Positions 10,282-18,750 of a stretch of 64,000 nucleotides of DNA are shown one piece after another. Below the pieces are notes generated by a model. It saw only the letters and a list, made by a program, of their open reading frames with translations. It was not told the DNA's origin and made no database searches. Location of the stretch: contig NZ_CANLCY010000003.1 in assembly GCF_947489255.1 (NCBI RefSeq), forward strand, positions 1-64,000. The letters run 5' to 3'. The stretch's first letter is position 1. Each line of letters opens with the position of its first letter. The position numbers and the translations under genes are program-made. The DNA comes from an uncultured Microbacterium sp. (GTDB taxonomy: Bacteria; Actinomycetota; Actinomycetes; Actinomycetales; Microbacteriaceae).

Positions 10282-11532
10282 ATGCACGCCAGCCCCACCC
10301 CGAGACACGCGCGACGGCGCCCCGAGTCCGGCGTCCGCCGCGGCCTCAAGCTGATCGCGATCGCGGCCGCCGTGATCGTCGTCGCCGGCGTGGCGGTGGG
10401 GGGCTTCTACGCCTGGTCGCTGACGAGTCGCCTGCAGGAGGCCTCGGTGCCGCTGAAGGACGCTCCGGCAGAGCCGCCCGCGCTGAGCGAGTACACCGAG
10501 CCCTTCGCGGTGCTGGTGGTCGGCACCGACGAGTGCGACGACGTCGTGGCGGCGGCGTTCGGACCGCGCTGCACCGACCCCGAGAACGACGGCGCGCGCA
10601 ACGACGTCAACATGCTGCTCTACGTCTCGGCGAACCCGCGGCGCGCCACCGTGGTGTCGTTCCCGCGCGACCTGCAGGTCGCCATCCCGGAGTGCACGAA
10701 CGACGACGGCTCCGTGTTCGGCGGCACCGATCGGGCCTCGATCAACACCGCGTTCGAAGACGGCGGTCTGTCCTGCGTCGCCGACACGGTCTCCAACCTG
10801 ACCGGGCAGAGCATCCCCTTCGCGGCGAAGGTGAGCTTCGGCAACGTCGTCAACATCACCGACGCGATCGGCGGCATCGAGGTGTGCATCGGCGGCGACG
10901 GGATCGACGACCCGGATGCCGGCATCCAGTGGGAGGCCGGTCCTCGCGTGGTCAAGGGGTTCGACGCCCTCGCCTTCCTGCGCACGCGCAAGGGCATCGG
11001 CGACGGCAGCGACCTCGCCCGTATCGGCAACCAGCAGCAGTACATGTCGCGGCTGGTCAACAAGCTGCGCAGCGACGAGGTGCTGTCCAACCCGGGCACG
11101 CTCATCGGCCTCGCGAACACGGCCGTCAACAACATCCAGCCGAGCGAGAGCCTCGCCGACCCCGTCCGCATCGCGCAGCTGGCGTACACGCTCAAGGACG
11201 TGCCGTTCTCCGACATCACCTTCGTGCAGTACCCCGTGGTCGACGACCCGTTCGACAGCAACCGCGTCGCCCCCGACGAGGCCTCGGCGCAGGTGCTGTT
11301 CGAGGCGCTCGCCGCCAACGCTCCCCTCACCATCACCGGCGAGGCGGGCCGCGGCGTGGTCGCCGATCCGTCGGCTCCCACCGAGGAACCCGCCGCTCCG
11401 TCCGAGGAGACCCCCGCTCCGGATGCCAGCGCCTCCCCCGATGCGAGTGGTGCACCGGGCGTCGTCGACCTGCCCGAGAACATCAACGGCACGAAGGCGG
11501 ATCAGGCGACCTGCTCCGCGGGGAACGGCTGA
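10282..11532 (+). CDS. LytR-CpsA-Psr (LCP) family cell-wall ligase
   Basis: A 416-residue membrane-anchored protein: basic N-terminus, one transmembrane helix at about 23-48, an extracytoplasmic LCP domain at about 75-270, and an acidic Pro/Ser/Ala tail. LCP hallmarks are ARNDVNMLLYVSANP, VVSFPRDLQV, and the arginine block FLRTRKGIGDGSDLARIGNQQQ. These proteins attach glycopolymers such as teichoic or arabinogalactan-like chains to peptidoglycan. The ATG at 10282 lies 6 nt after TTGACT, suggesting a leaderless start; an in-frame TTG at 10270 is the alternative. The C-terminal tail lacks the LytR_C domain seen in some actinobacterial homologues. Confidence 0.9.
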   Translation: MHASPTPRHARRRPESGVRRGLKLIAIAAAVIVVAGVAVGGFYAWSLTSRLQEASVPLKDAPAEPPALSEYTEPFAVLVVGTDECDDVVAAAFGPRCTDPENDGARNDVNMLLYVSANPRRATVVSFPRDLQVAIPECTNDDGSVFGGTDRASINTAFEDGGLSCVADTVSNLTGQSIPFAAKVSFGNVVNITDAIGGIEVCIGGDGIDDPDAGIQWEAGPRVVKGFDALAFLRTRKGIGDGSDLARIGNQQQYMSRLVNKLRSDEVLSNPGTLIGLANTAVNNIQPSESLADPVRIAQLAYTLKDVPFSDITFVQYPVVDDPFDSNRVAPDEASAQVLFEALAANAPLTITGEAGRGVVADPSAPTEEPAAPSEETPAPDASASPDASGAPGVVDLPENINGTKADQATCSAGNG

Positions 11533-11604
11533 TCCCGCGTCGAACGATTCGCTCGGCCGGACGCAAGCCCCCCGCGCGGGGACCGGACGTTCAGGTCGAT
11601 GGGA

Positions 11605-11610
11605 CAGCAT
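11605..11610 (+). promoter_or_regulatory. -10 hexamer of leaderless LpqI-like gene
   Basis: CAGCAT, then six nucleotides (CGAGGG), then the GTG start at 11617. The spacing decides this start over the in-frame ATG at 11599. Confidence 0.45.
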
Positions 11611-11616
11611 CGAGGG

Positions 11617-12777
11617 GTGAAGACCCCCGCCCGCTTCTCGCTGCTCGTCGCGACCGCGGCGCTCGCCCTCGCGGGCTGCGCTCCCGCGGCCGCCCCGCCG
11701 ACCCCATCGGCATCCGCCACTGCCCTCCCCACGACGACGCCCACCCCCACGCGCACGCCCGATCCGCTCGAGGGCATGAGCCTGGCCGACAAGGTCGGGC
11801 AGATGTTCATGGTCGGCACCTCGGTCGACGGCGCCGACCCGACGACGATGGCGGCGGTGCAGGACGACCACATCGGCGGCATCTTCCTGCACGGGCGGTC
11901 GGATGCCGGCACCCCGGCGACCGCGCAGCTCGTGAGCGGTTTCACCTCGACCGTGCCCGCGGGCCGGCCCCCGCTGTGGGTCGCCACCGACCAGGAGGGC
12001 GGCACGGTGCAGGTGCTCTCGGGCCCGGGGTTCGACGACATCCCCTCGGCCCTCGATCAGGCGTCATCCGACGACGCCGCCCTCCGCGCGAGCGCGGCGA
12101 CCTGGGGCGCGCAACTGGCTGCGGCCGGGGTGAACATGAACCTCGCCCCGGTCGCCGACATCGTCACGAGCGCGGAGTTCGCGGCATCCAACCCCCCGAT
12201 CGGCGAACTCGCGCGCGAGTACGGCTACGACGGGACGACCGTCGCCGCCAAGTCGGGCGCGTTCGCCGCGGGGATGCGCGACGGAGGGGTGCTGCCGACG
12301 TTCAAGCACTTCCCGGGCCTCGGGCACGTCGACGACAACACCGACTACTCCACCGGCGTGACCGACGAGACGGTCACCTCCGACGGCCCCGACGTCGGGG
12401 TGTACTCCTCGGTGCTGCCCCAGGGACCCGCCGTGGTCATGCTCTCGACCGCGATCTACGCGCGGATCGACCCCTCCGCTCCCGCCGCCTTCTCGCCCGC
12501 GGTCGTGGACGTGCTGCGCGACGCCGTCGGGTTCGACGGGGTGGTCACGGTCGACGACCTCTCGGCCGCCCGCCAGGTGCAGCCGTGGTCTCCCGCGGAT
12601 CGCGCGACGCTCGCGGTCGACGCCGGCGTCGACCTGCTCCTCGTCTCGGCCGACCCCTCGGTGTACCCCGAGATGCACCAGGCCGTGCTCTCGCGCGCCG
12701 AGTCCGACCCCGCCTTCGCCGCGAAGGTGGACGCCGCCGCCCGCCGCATCCTCGCGCAGAAGGCGCAGATGCCGTAG
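11617..12777 (+). CDS. Glycoside hydrolase family 3 lipoprotein, LpqI/NagZ-like
   Basis: A 386-residue exported lipoprotein with a signal peptide ending in lipobox LAGC and a Thr/Pro/Ser-rich linker. The GH3 barrel starts at about residue 50 (MSLADKVGQMFMVG) and has DQEGG, NMNLAPVADI, KHFPGLGHVDDNTDYS and the nucleophile aspartate in VVTVDDLSA. It probably cleaves N-acetylglucosamine linkages of wall fragments. In classical NagZ the catalytic dyad follows as DSH; here the aligned residues are DNT, so the usual general acid histidine is absent, which I recall also for actinobacterial LpqI-like proteins. The GTG at 11617 gives the best signal peptide. Confidence 0.88.
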   Translation: MKTPARFSLLVATAALALAGCAPAAAPPTPSASATALPTTTPTPTRTPDPLEGMSLADKVGQMFMVGTSVDGADPTTMAAVQDDHIGGIFLHGRSDAGTPATAQLVSGFTSTVPAGRPPLWVATDQEGGTVQVLSGPGFDDIPSALDQASSDDAALRASAATWGAQLAAAGVNMNLAPVADIVTSAEFAASNPPIGELAREYGYDGTTVAAKSGAFAAGMRDGGVLPTFKHFPGLGHVDDNTDYSTGVTDETVTSDGPDVGVYSSVLPQGPAVVMLSTAIYARIDPSAPAAFSPAVVDVLRDAVGFDGVVTVDDLSAARQVQPWSPADRATLAVDAGVDLLLVSADPSVYPEMHQAVLSRAESDPAFAAKVDAAARRILAQKAQMP

Positions 12778-12784
12778 ACCCCCT

Positions 12785-12850
12785 CGCGTGAGTCGCCACG
12801 ATATGTCGCCGTCAGGGCCTGTGAAGCGACGGAATCTGGCGACTCACGCG
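12785..12850. repeat. Long palindrome upstream of hrpA (family A)
   Basis: Outer arms CGCGTGAGTCGCC and GGCGACTCACGCG are perfect complements; inner arms containing TGTCGC and GCGAC continue the stem imperfectly. A related element with the same outer arms lies at 17170-17233. It sits between the GH3 stop (12777) and the hrpA -10 box and may also terminate the GH3 transcript. Confidence 0.85.
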
Positions 12851-12862
12851 GCCCGCGAGCGA

Positions 12863-12868
12863 TACGCT
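12863..12868 (+). promoter_or_regulatory. -10 hexamer of leaderless hrpA
   Basis: TACGCT, an 8-nt spacer, then the GTG start at 12877. Confidence 0.45.
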
Positions 12869-12876
12869 GGAAGGCT

Positions 12877-15800
12877 GTGTCTGTCGAACCCGTCATCGTC
12901 TACCCGCCCGAGCTGCCCGTCAGCGCCGCGCGGGACGAGATCGCGCGCGCGATCCGCGACAACCAGGTCGTGATCGTCGCGGGCGCAACGGGGTCGGGGA
13001 AGACCACCCAGCTGCCCAAGATCTGCCTCGAGCTCGGGCGCACCTCGATCGCCCACACGCAGCCCCGCCGCATCGCCGCGCGCACCATCGCCGAGCGCAT
13101 CGCCGAGGAGATGCAGGTGCCGCTCGGCTCCACCGTCGGCTACAAGGTGCGCTTCACCGACAAGGTCTCGGCCGACACGCGCGTCGCGCTGGTGACCGAC
13201 GGCATCCTGCTCAACGAGATCCACCGCGACCGGCTGCTGCGCCGCTACGACACGATCATCGTCGACGAGGCGCACGAGCGCTCGCTCAACATCGACTTCC
13301 TGCTCGGGTACCTCCGCCGCATCCTGCCGAAGCGCCCCGACCTCAAGGTCATCGTCACCTCGGCGACCATCGACCCCGAGAGCTTCGCGCGTCACTTCGC
13401 CGCTCCCCCCGCCGAGCCCGGCGGCGACCCGGTGCCGGCGCCGGTCATCGAGGTGTCGGGGCGCACGTACCCGGTCGAGATCCGGTACCGGCCGCTCGAC
13501 GGCGCCGACGGCGCGGCCGAAACTCCTGAGATTCCGGATGCCGACGACGGCGGGGCCCCGTCATCTCGCGGTCGCGCGGCTTCTTCGCCGTCGAGTCTCC
13601 GGGGTTCTGCACGGCCGGCCGGCAAGACCGCGCGCGAGGCCGACGACGTCGACGAGGTCGGGGCCGTCGTCGCGGCCCTGCGCGAACTCGACCGGGAGCC
13701 GGCGGGCGACGTACTCGTCTTCTTCCCCGGCGAGGCCGAGATCCGCGACGCGGCGGATGCCATCCGCGGGGCGTATCAGAAGGACGCGGCCCCCACCGAG
13801 GTGCTGCCGCTATACGGCCGCCTCTCCGCGGCGGAGCAGCACCGCGTCTTCGAGCGCTCGAGCGTCGCGGGCGTGCGCCGCCGCGTCATCCTCGCCACGA
13901 ACGTCGCCGAGACGAGCCTCACGGTCCCCGGCATCCGGTACGTCGTCGACACCGGCACCGCACGCATCTCGCGCTACAGCAACCGGTCGAAGATCCAGCG
14001 CCTGCCGATCGAGGCCGTGTCGCAGGCCTCGGCGCAGCAGCGCTCCGGCCGCGCGGGCCGCACGTCGCCGGGTATCGCGATCCGCCTCTACTCCGAAGAC
14101 GACTTCACCCGTCGCCCCGAGTACACCGAGCCCGAGATCCTGCGTACCTCGCTGGCATCCGTCATCCTGCAGATGCTCTCCCTCGGTTTCGGTGACATTC
14201 AGGCGTTCCCGTTCCTCACCCCGCCCGACTCGCGGGGCGTGAAGGCGGCGTTCGACCTGCTGGTCGAGCTGGGCGCCGTGAAGCTGCCCGCGCCCGGGTC
14301 GCGCGCGGACACCTCGCGCACCGACGCCTCGCGCGAGCGCGACGTGCGCGACGACGGCGACCCGTCGCGACAGCGCCGCGGGCGCCGTGACGACACCGGG
14401 CCCCGACTCACCGAGATCGGCCGCGAGATCGCCCGGCTGCCGATCGACCCGCGCTTCGCCCGCATGCTGATCGAGGCGCGCCGGGGCGACGTGTCGAGCG
14501 AGGTGCTCGCGATCGTGTCGGGCATGTCGATCCAGGACGTGCGCGAGCGCCCCGAGGATCGCCGCGAGGAGGCCGATCGCTTCCACGCACGATTCACCGA
14601 CCCCACCAGCGACTTCCTCTCGCTGTTGAACCTGTGGGACTACCTGCAGGAGAAGCAGGCCGAGCTCGGCTCGAGCGCGTTTCGGCGCCTGTGCCGCAGC
14701 GAGCACCTCAACTACGTGCGGGTGCGCGAGTGGATCGACGTGCACCGGCAGCTGCGGTCGCTGGGCGCCTCGGGCGAGGGATCCGGCGGGCGCGGCGGCT
14801 CCGGCAACGGCGGGCCCGGCGAGGGTCGCGCTGCCGCGCGCGGCGCGAAGAGCCATGTCCCACTTATGGCCGGTGCAGGGCGCTCGAAGTCGCACTCTTC
14901 GGGACATGCACCGTCAGAAAGGGGACGAGGGTCCGCAGGGACGGCCTCAGAGGGGCACGCCGCACCAGAGGGCCACGCCGCGGGCGACGCCATCCACCGC
15001 GCGATCCTGTCCGGACTGCTGTCGCACCTCGGCATCCTGGATCCCCGCACGATGGCGCAGACCAAGGACCGCAAGGCTCCCGGCGAGACCCGCCCCGTCA
15101 AGGGCGAGTACATCGGCGCGCGCGGTGCCCGCTTCGCGATCTTCCCCGGGTCGGGGCTGAAGAAGAAGCGTCCCTCCGCGGTCATGGCCGCCGAGCTCGT
15201 CGAGACCTCGCGCCTGTTCGCGCGCACGGTCGCCGCCGTCGACCCGGCGTGGGCGGAGGAGCTCGCCCCCGACCTCGTGAAGCGCTCGCTGAGCGAGCCG
15301 CACTGGTCGAAGGATGCCGGCTCCGCGGCCGCCTACGAGAAGGTCACCCTCTTCGGGGTCGAGCTCGTCGGCCGCCGCCGGGTGCAGCTCGCGCGCTTCG
15401 ACCGCCCGCTCGCGCGCGAGATGTTCGTGCGACACGCGCTGGTCGAGGGCGAGTGGGACCCCTCGGTGCTCGACAAGCGCCTCACCGCGTTCCTGCGCCG
15501 CAATCAGGAGCAGCGCCGGCTGCTCGAGAAGATCGAGGAGCGCGAGCGCCGTCGCGACATCCTCGTCGGCGACGAGGCGGTGTTCGCGTTCTACAACGCC
15601 CGCATCCCGGCCGACGTCACCGACGTGCGCTCGTTCGAGACGTGGTGGAAGGACGCCAGCGCCCGCACGCCCCATCTGCTCGACCTGCGCGAGTCCGACC
15701 TCACCGGCGACCGCGCGCAGGGCGACGACCGCGCCTTCCCCGCGCGCTGGCGCCAGGGCGACCAGACGCTGAACCTCGCCTACCGCTTCGAGCCCGGCGC

Positions 15801-17175
15801 GCCCGACGACGGCGTCACGGTCGTCGTGCCGCTGCCGCTGCTCGCGCAGCTGCGCCCCGACGGCTTCGACTGGCAGGTGCCGGGCATGCGCGACGAGCTG
15901 GTGACCGCGCTCCTGCGAGCTCTGCCCAAGACGATTCGGCGCAACGTCGTGCCGGCCGCCGACTGGGCCGAGAAATTCAGCGCCGAACTGGCCGAGAAGG
16001 GCCCCGAGCACGCGAACGGTCTGCCGAAGACGACGCTCGTCGATTCCCTCGCCGCCCTCGTGCAGCGCGTGGCGAACCAGCGGGTGAGCGCCGCCGACTT
16101 CGAGATCGAGCGCGTCCCCGCGCACTTGCTCCCCTCGTTCCGCGCGGTCGACGCCCGCGGCCGGGCGATCGGCAGCGACCGCGACCTCGGGGCGCTGCAG
16201 CGTCGTCTGGCCGATCGCGCCCGCTCCAGCGTCGAGTCCGCCGTCACGCGCGAGCGACCCGCCGCACGGTCGGCCGCGAAGGTCGCCGAGGCCTCCCCCG
16301 CCTTCGCGTCCCGGACGAAACTCACCACGTGGGACCTCGACGAGCTCACCGAGGTCGTCGACACCCCCGTCGCGGGAGGCGTCGTGCGCGGCTATCCGGC
16401 TCTCGTCGACGAGGCAGACAGCGTCGCCCTGCGGGTGGAGGCCACCCCGGAGGATGCCGCGCGGCACACCCGCGCCGGCATCCGTCGTCTGATGCTGCTC
16501 GCCGTGCCCTCGCCCGCGACGTACGTGCTCGACCACCTCACCGCGAACGAAAAGCTGGCGCTCGCGGCATCCCCGTACCAGAACGCGAAGGCGCTGATCG
16601 AGGACGCGCGCGTGGCCCTCGCCGACGACGTGCTCCTGCGTGAGGCGCCGAGCGGTGTCGTGCGCACGAAGGCCGACTTCGAGCGCGTGCGGGATGCGTT
16701 CTCCGCCGTCTCGGTCGAGCGCACCTTCCAGACGGTGTCGCTCGCGGCCAGGATCCTGCTCGCGCAGCGCGAGGTCGAGAGGGCCATGAAGGATGCCGCA
16801 TCGATCACGCTGCTGGGAGCGCTCAACGACGTGCGGGGGCAGGTGAAGGGCCTGATCTTCCCCGGCTTCCTCTCGCGCACGGGGCTTCACCGCCTGCAGC
16901 ACTACCCCCGCTATCTGGCGGGAGCGCTGGAGCGCGTGAAGACCCTGTCGGACAACCCCGGCCGCGACCGCCAGCGGCAGACCGAGTACGAGCGTTCCGC
17001 GACCGCGTTCACCGAGGCCGGGGGCACGATCCCCCTCCCCGCCGACGCCCCCGCGACCCTCGTGCAGACGCGCTGGCTGCTCGAGGAGCTGCGCGTGAGC
17101 CTGTTCGCCCAGCGTCTCGGCACCGCCGAGCCGGTCTCGCCGCAGCGCATCACGAAGGCGCTGAAGGGGGCGTGA
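12877..17175 (+). CDS. hrpA: ATP-dependent RNA helicase HrpA with two low-complexity inserts
   Basis: A 1432-residue DEAH-box helicase: Walker A GATGSGKTT (36-44), DEAH (130-133), SAT (161-163), motif VI QQRSGRAGR (about 386), HA2/OB region, and the DUF3418 C-terminal part typical of bacterial HrpA. HrpA remodels mRNA and rescues stalled ribosomes in E. coli. Compared with the usual about 1300 residues it carries two Gly/Ser/Arg-rich inserts, about residues 208-257 (between RecA domains) and about 628-703 (after the HA2 region). The second contains a palindromic DNA element. The GTG start is probably leaderless. The stop codon (17173-17175) lies inside the left arm of a long palindrome. Confidence 0.93.
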   Translation: MSVEPVIVYPPELPVSAARDEIARAIRDNQVVIVAGATGSGKTTQLPKICLELGRTSIAHTQPRRIAARTIAERIAEEMQVPLGSTVGYKVRFTDKVSADTRVALVTDGILLNEIHRDRLLRRYDTIIVDEAHERSLNIDFLLGYLRRILPKRPDLKVIVTSATIDPESFARHFAAPPAEPGGDPVPAPVIEVSGRTYPVEIRYRPLDGADGAAETPEIPDADDGGAPSSRGRAASSPSSLRGSARPAGKTAREADDVDEVGAVVAALRELDREPAGDVLVFFPGEAEIRDAADAIRGAYQKDAAPTEVLPLYGRLSAAEQHRVFERSSVAGVRRRVILATNVAETSLTVPGIRYVVDTGTARISRYSNRSKIQRLPIEAVSQASAQQRSGRAGRTSPGIAIRLYSEDDFTRRPEYTEPEILRTSLASVILQMLSLGFGDIQAFPFLTPPDSRGVKAAFDLLVELGAVKLPAPGSRADTSRTDASRERDVRDDGDPSRQRRGRRDDTGPRLTEIGREIARLPIDPRFARMLIEARRGDVSSEVLAIVSGMSIQDVRERPEDRREEADRFHARFTDPTSDFLSLLNLWDYLQEKQAELGSSAFRRLCRSEHLNYVRVREWIDVHRQLRSLGASGEGSGGRGGSGNGGPGEGRAAARGAKSHVPLMAGAGRSKSHSSGHAPSERGRGSAGTASEGHAAPEGHAAGDAIHRAILSGLLSHLGILDPRTMAQTKDRKAPGETRPVKGEYIGARGARFAIFPGSGLKKKRPSAVMAAELVETSRLFARTVAAVDPAWAEELAPDLVKRSLSEPHWSKDAGSAAAYEKVTLFGVELVGRRRVQLARFDRPLAREMFVRHALVEGEWDPSVLDKRLTAFLRRNQEQRRLLEKIEERERRRDILVGDEAVFAFYNARIPADVTDVRSFETWWKDASARTPHLLDLRESDLTGDRAQGDDRAFPARWRQGDQTLNLAYRFEPGAPDDGVTVVVPLPLLAQLRPDGFDWQVPGMRDELVTALLRALPKTIRRNVVPAADWAEKFSAELAEKGPEHANGLPKTTLVDSLAALVQRVANQRVSAADFEIERVPAHLLPSFRAVDARGRAIGSDRDLGALQRRLADRARSSVESAVTRERPAARSAAKVAEASPAFASRTKLTTWDLDELTEVVDTPVAGGVVRGYPALVDEADSVALRVEATPEDAARHTRAGIRRLMLLAVPSPATYVLDHLTANEKLALAASPYQNAKALIEDARVALADDVLLREAPSGVVRTKADFERVRDAFSAVSVERTFQTVSLAARILLAQREVERAMKDAASITLLGALNDVRGQVKGLIFPGFLSRTGLHRLQHYPRYLAGALERVKTLSDNPGRDRQRQTEYERSATAFTEAGGTIPLPADAPATLVQTRWLLEELRVSLFAQRLGTAEPVSPQRITKALKGA
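14854..14908. repeat. Palindromic element inside the hrpA coding sequence (family B)
   Basis: Arms CATGTCCC (14854-14861) and GGGACATG (14901-14908) enclose about 39 nt. The intergenic element at 35126-35205 has the same outer arm (CATGTCCCA) and a similar next segment (TTT or CTT, then CGGTG). The hrpA copy is read through in frame within the divergent insert at about residues 628-703. Confidence 0.6.
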
Positions 17176-17233
17176 GTCGCCGAAATCTGTCGCTTCGGGG
17201 GCTCCCGAAGCGACAGATTTTGGCGACTCACGC
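17170..17233. repeat. Long near-perfect palindrome at the hrpA stop (family A)
   Basis: A hairpin of about 29 bp: arms begin GCGTGAGTCGCC and end GGCGACTCACGC, with the inner arms AATCTGTCGCTTCGGG and CCCGAAGCGACAGATT pairing perfectly. It contains the hrpA stop codon and lies between convergent genes, so it could terminate both hrpA and the DUF4097 operon. Confidence 0.9.
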
Positions 17234-17245
17234 GATCCCGGACGC

Positions 17246-18088
17246 TCAGGAGCGCAGGCGCACCTCGCCCATCGTCGCGGTGACGTCGACCTCGGCGGTG
17301 GCCGTGGCGCTGGTGCGCAGGGCGTTGTCAACGGAGCCCAGGCCGTCGTCGACGCTCACGCGGTACTCGTCGTCGGGCAGGCGCAGATCGAGCGAGCCGG
17401 CCGCCAGCTCGATGTCGGTGCGCACGGGGGTGGATCCGCGCAGCTGACCGGTGATCTCGCCGCCGGCCACGTCGAACGCGGCAGTGCCGACGTCGCGCAG
17501 CTGCACCGACGCCGATCCTCCCGAGACCGACAGGTCGAGGTCGGCCGCGGCGCCGTCGAGCGTCGCGGTCCCCCCGGCCACTCTGATCGACACGGTGCCG
17601 TACTCGCCCTGGAGGTCGAGCGTGCCGCCGCTGATCTGCGCGTCGACGCCGGGACCGGTGGTCGCCCAGTCCCGCGGGAGCGTGATCGTGGCGGATGATC
17701 CCGATCCCCAGCCGACGAACGTCCCGTTCGGCGAGGCGACGCGCAGGGCGTCTCCGCGGCGCTCGAACGTCCATCCCGCCCGCCCGGTCGTCGCGTCGAG
17801 CCGCGCGTTCTCGACGTCGCCGTACGCGATCGTCAGCGCTCCCCCGGTGACGTCGACGTCGAGCGACCCCACCGCCCGTGCCGTGTCATCCACGCGGACG
17901 GAGCCGCGATCGGCGTCGCGCAACACCACGACGGCCGATGCCCCGGTGCCGGCGATCGTGCCGAGCGCGACGCACGCGCCGACCACGATCGTGACGACCG
18001 ACACCGCGAGAGCGGCGCCGCGACGGCGGGGCGGCTCGGGGGCGGAGAAGGGGGCGGCGGGGGCGGAGAAGGGGGCCTGCGTGGTCAT
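17246..18088 (-). CDS. DUF4097 beta-strand-repeat membrane protein
   Basis: A 280-residue protein: Pro/Ala-rich cytoplasmic N-terminus (two copies of an APFSAP-like unit), one transmembrane helix at about 25-50, then an exported repeated beta-strand region with GGALTIAYGDVE, SGGTLDLQGEYG, AGGTATLDGAAAD and SGGSASVQLRDVG, the regular spacing of DUF4097 (adhesin-like, right-handed helix) domains. Function is unknown; DUF4097 proteins commonly sit with stress-sensing two-component systems of the LiaRS type. Its ATG overlaps the response-regulator stop by 4 nt, so it is the last gene of the kinase-regulator-DUF4097 operon and may be its target or sensor partner. Confidence 0.85.
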   Translation of the reverse strand: MTTQAPFSAPAAPFSAPEPPRRRGAALAVSVVTIVVGACVALGTIAGTGASAVVVLRDADRGSVRVDDTARAVGSLDVDVTGGALTIAYGDVENARLDATTGRAGWTFERRGDALRVASPNGTFVGWGSGSSATITLPRDWATTGPGVDAQISGGTLDLQGEYGTVSIRVAGGTATLDGAAADLDLSVSGGSASVQLRDVGTAAFDVAGGEITGQLRGSTPVRTDIELAAGSLDLRLPDDEYRVSVDDGLGSVDNALRTSATATAEVDVTATMGEVRLRS

Positions 18089-18750
18089 GAGGTCGCTCCG
18101 GTGTGATCGTGGCCCAGGTGCACGAGGGCGGCGATGACGCGGCGGTTGCCGGTCTCGTCCTGTTCCAGGCCGAGCTTGGTGAAGATGGCGGTGATGTACT
18201 TCTCGACGCTCGCCTCGCTGACGAACAGGGCTCCGGCGATGGCCTGGTTCGAGCGCCCCTCCGCGATCAGGGCCAGCACGGCCCGCTCGCGCTCGGTCAG
18301 GCTCTGCAGGCGTTCGTCGCGTCGCCGCCGGGTGAGCAGCTGCGCCACGACCTCCGGGTCGAGCACGGTGGCGCCGGCGGCGATGGATGCCACGGCGGCG
18401 AGGAAGTCGGCGACATCGGCCACCCGGTCCTTGAGCAGGTAGCCCAAGGCCCCCTGGCCGTCGGCGATCAGGTCGCTCGCGTAGCGCTCCTCGACGTACT
18501 GCGACAGGACGAGCACGGCGAGCCCCGGATGCCGGGACCGCAGCGCGATCGCGGCGCGGATGCCCTCGTCGGTCCACGTCGGCGGCAGCCGCACGTCGAG
18601 GATGCACAGCTCGGGCGCCGTTTCGGCGACCGCGGCCTCCAGGCCGTTCGCGTCGGGCAGGGCCGCGACCACCTCGTGGCCGTCGTCGGCGAGCAGGCGC
18701 ACGAGTCCCTCGCGCAGCAGCACGGAGTCCTCGCAGATCAGGATGCGCAC
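18085..18750 (-). CDS. NarL/LuxR-type response regulator
   Basis: A 221-residue two-domain regulator. The receiver domain (1-120) starts RILICEDSVLLREGL and has the phosphoacceptor Asp in LCILDVRLPP, then VLSQYVEE and the Lys in LLKDRVAD. The LuxR-type helix-turn-helix is at about 155-215 (LTERERAVLALIAEGRSNQAIA, quoted only in part). The GTG start at 18750 lies inside the kinase gene (13-nt overlap), indicating coupling. It should be phosphorylated by the upstream kinase and probably activates its own operon. Confidence 0.95.
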   Translation of the reverse strand: MRILICEDSVLLREGLVRLLADDGHEVVAALPDANGLEAAVAETAPELCILDVRLPPTWTDEGIRAAIALRSRHPGLAVLVLSQYVEERYASDLIADGQGALGYLLKDRVADVADFLAAVASIAAGATVLDPEVVAQLLTRRRRDERLQSLTERERAVLALIAEGRSNQAIAGALFVSEASVEKYITAIFTKLGLEQDETGNRRVIAALVHLGHDHTGATS

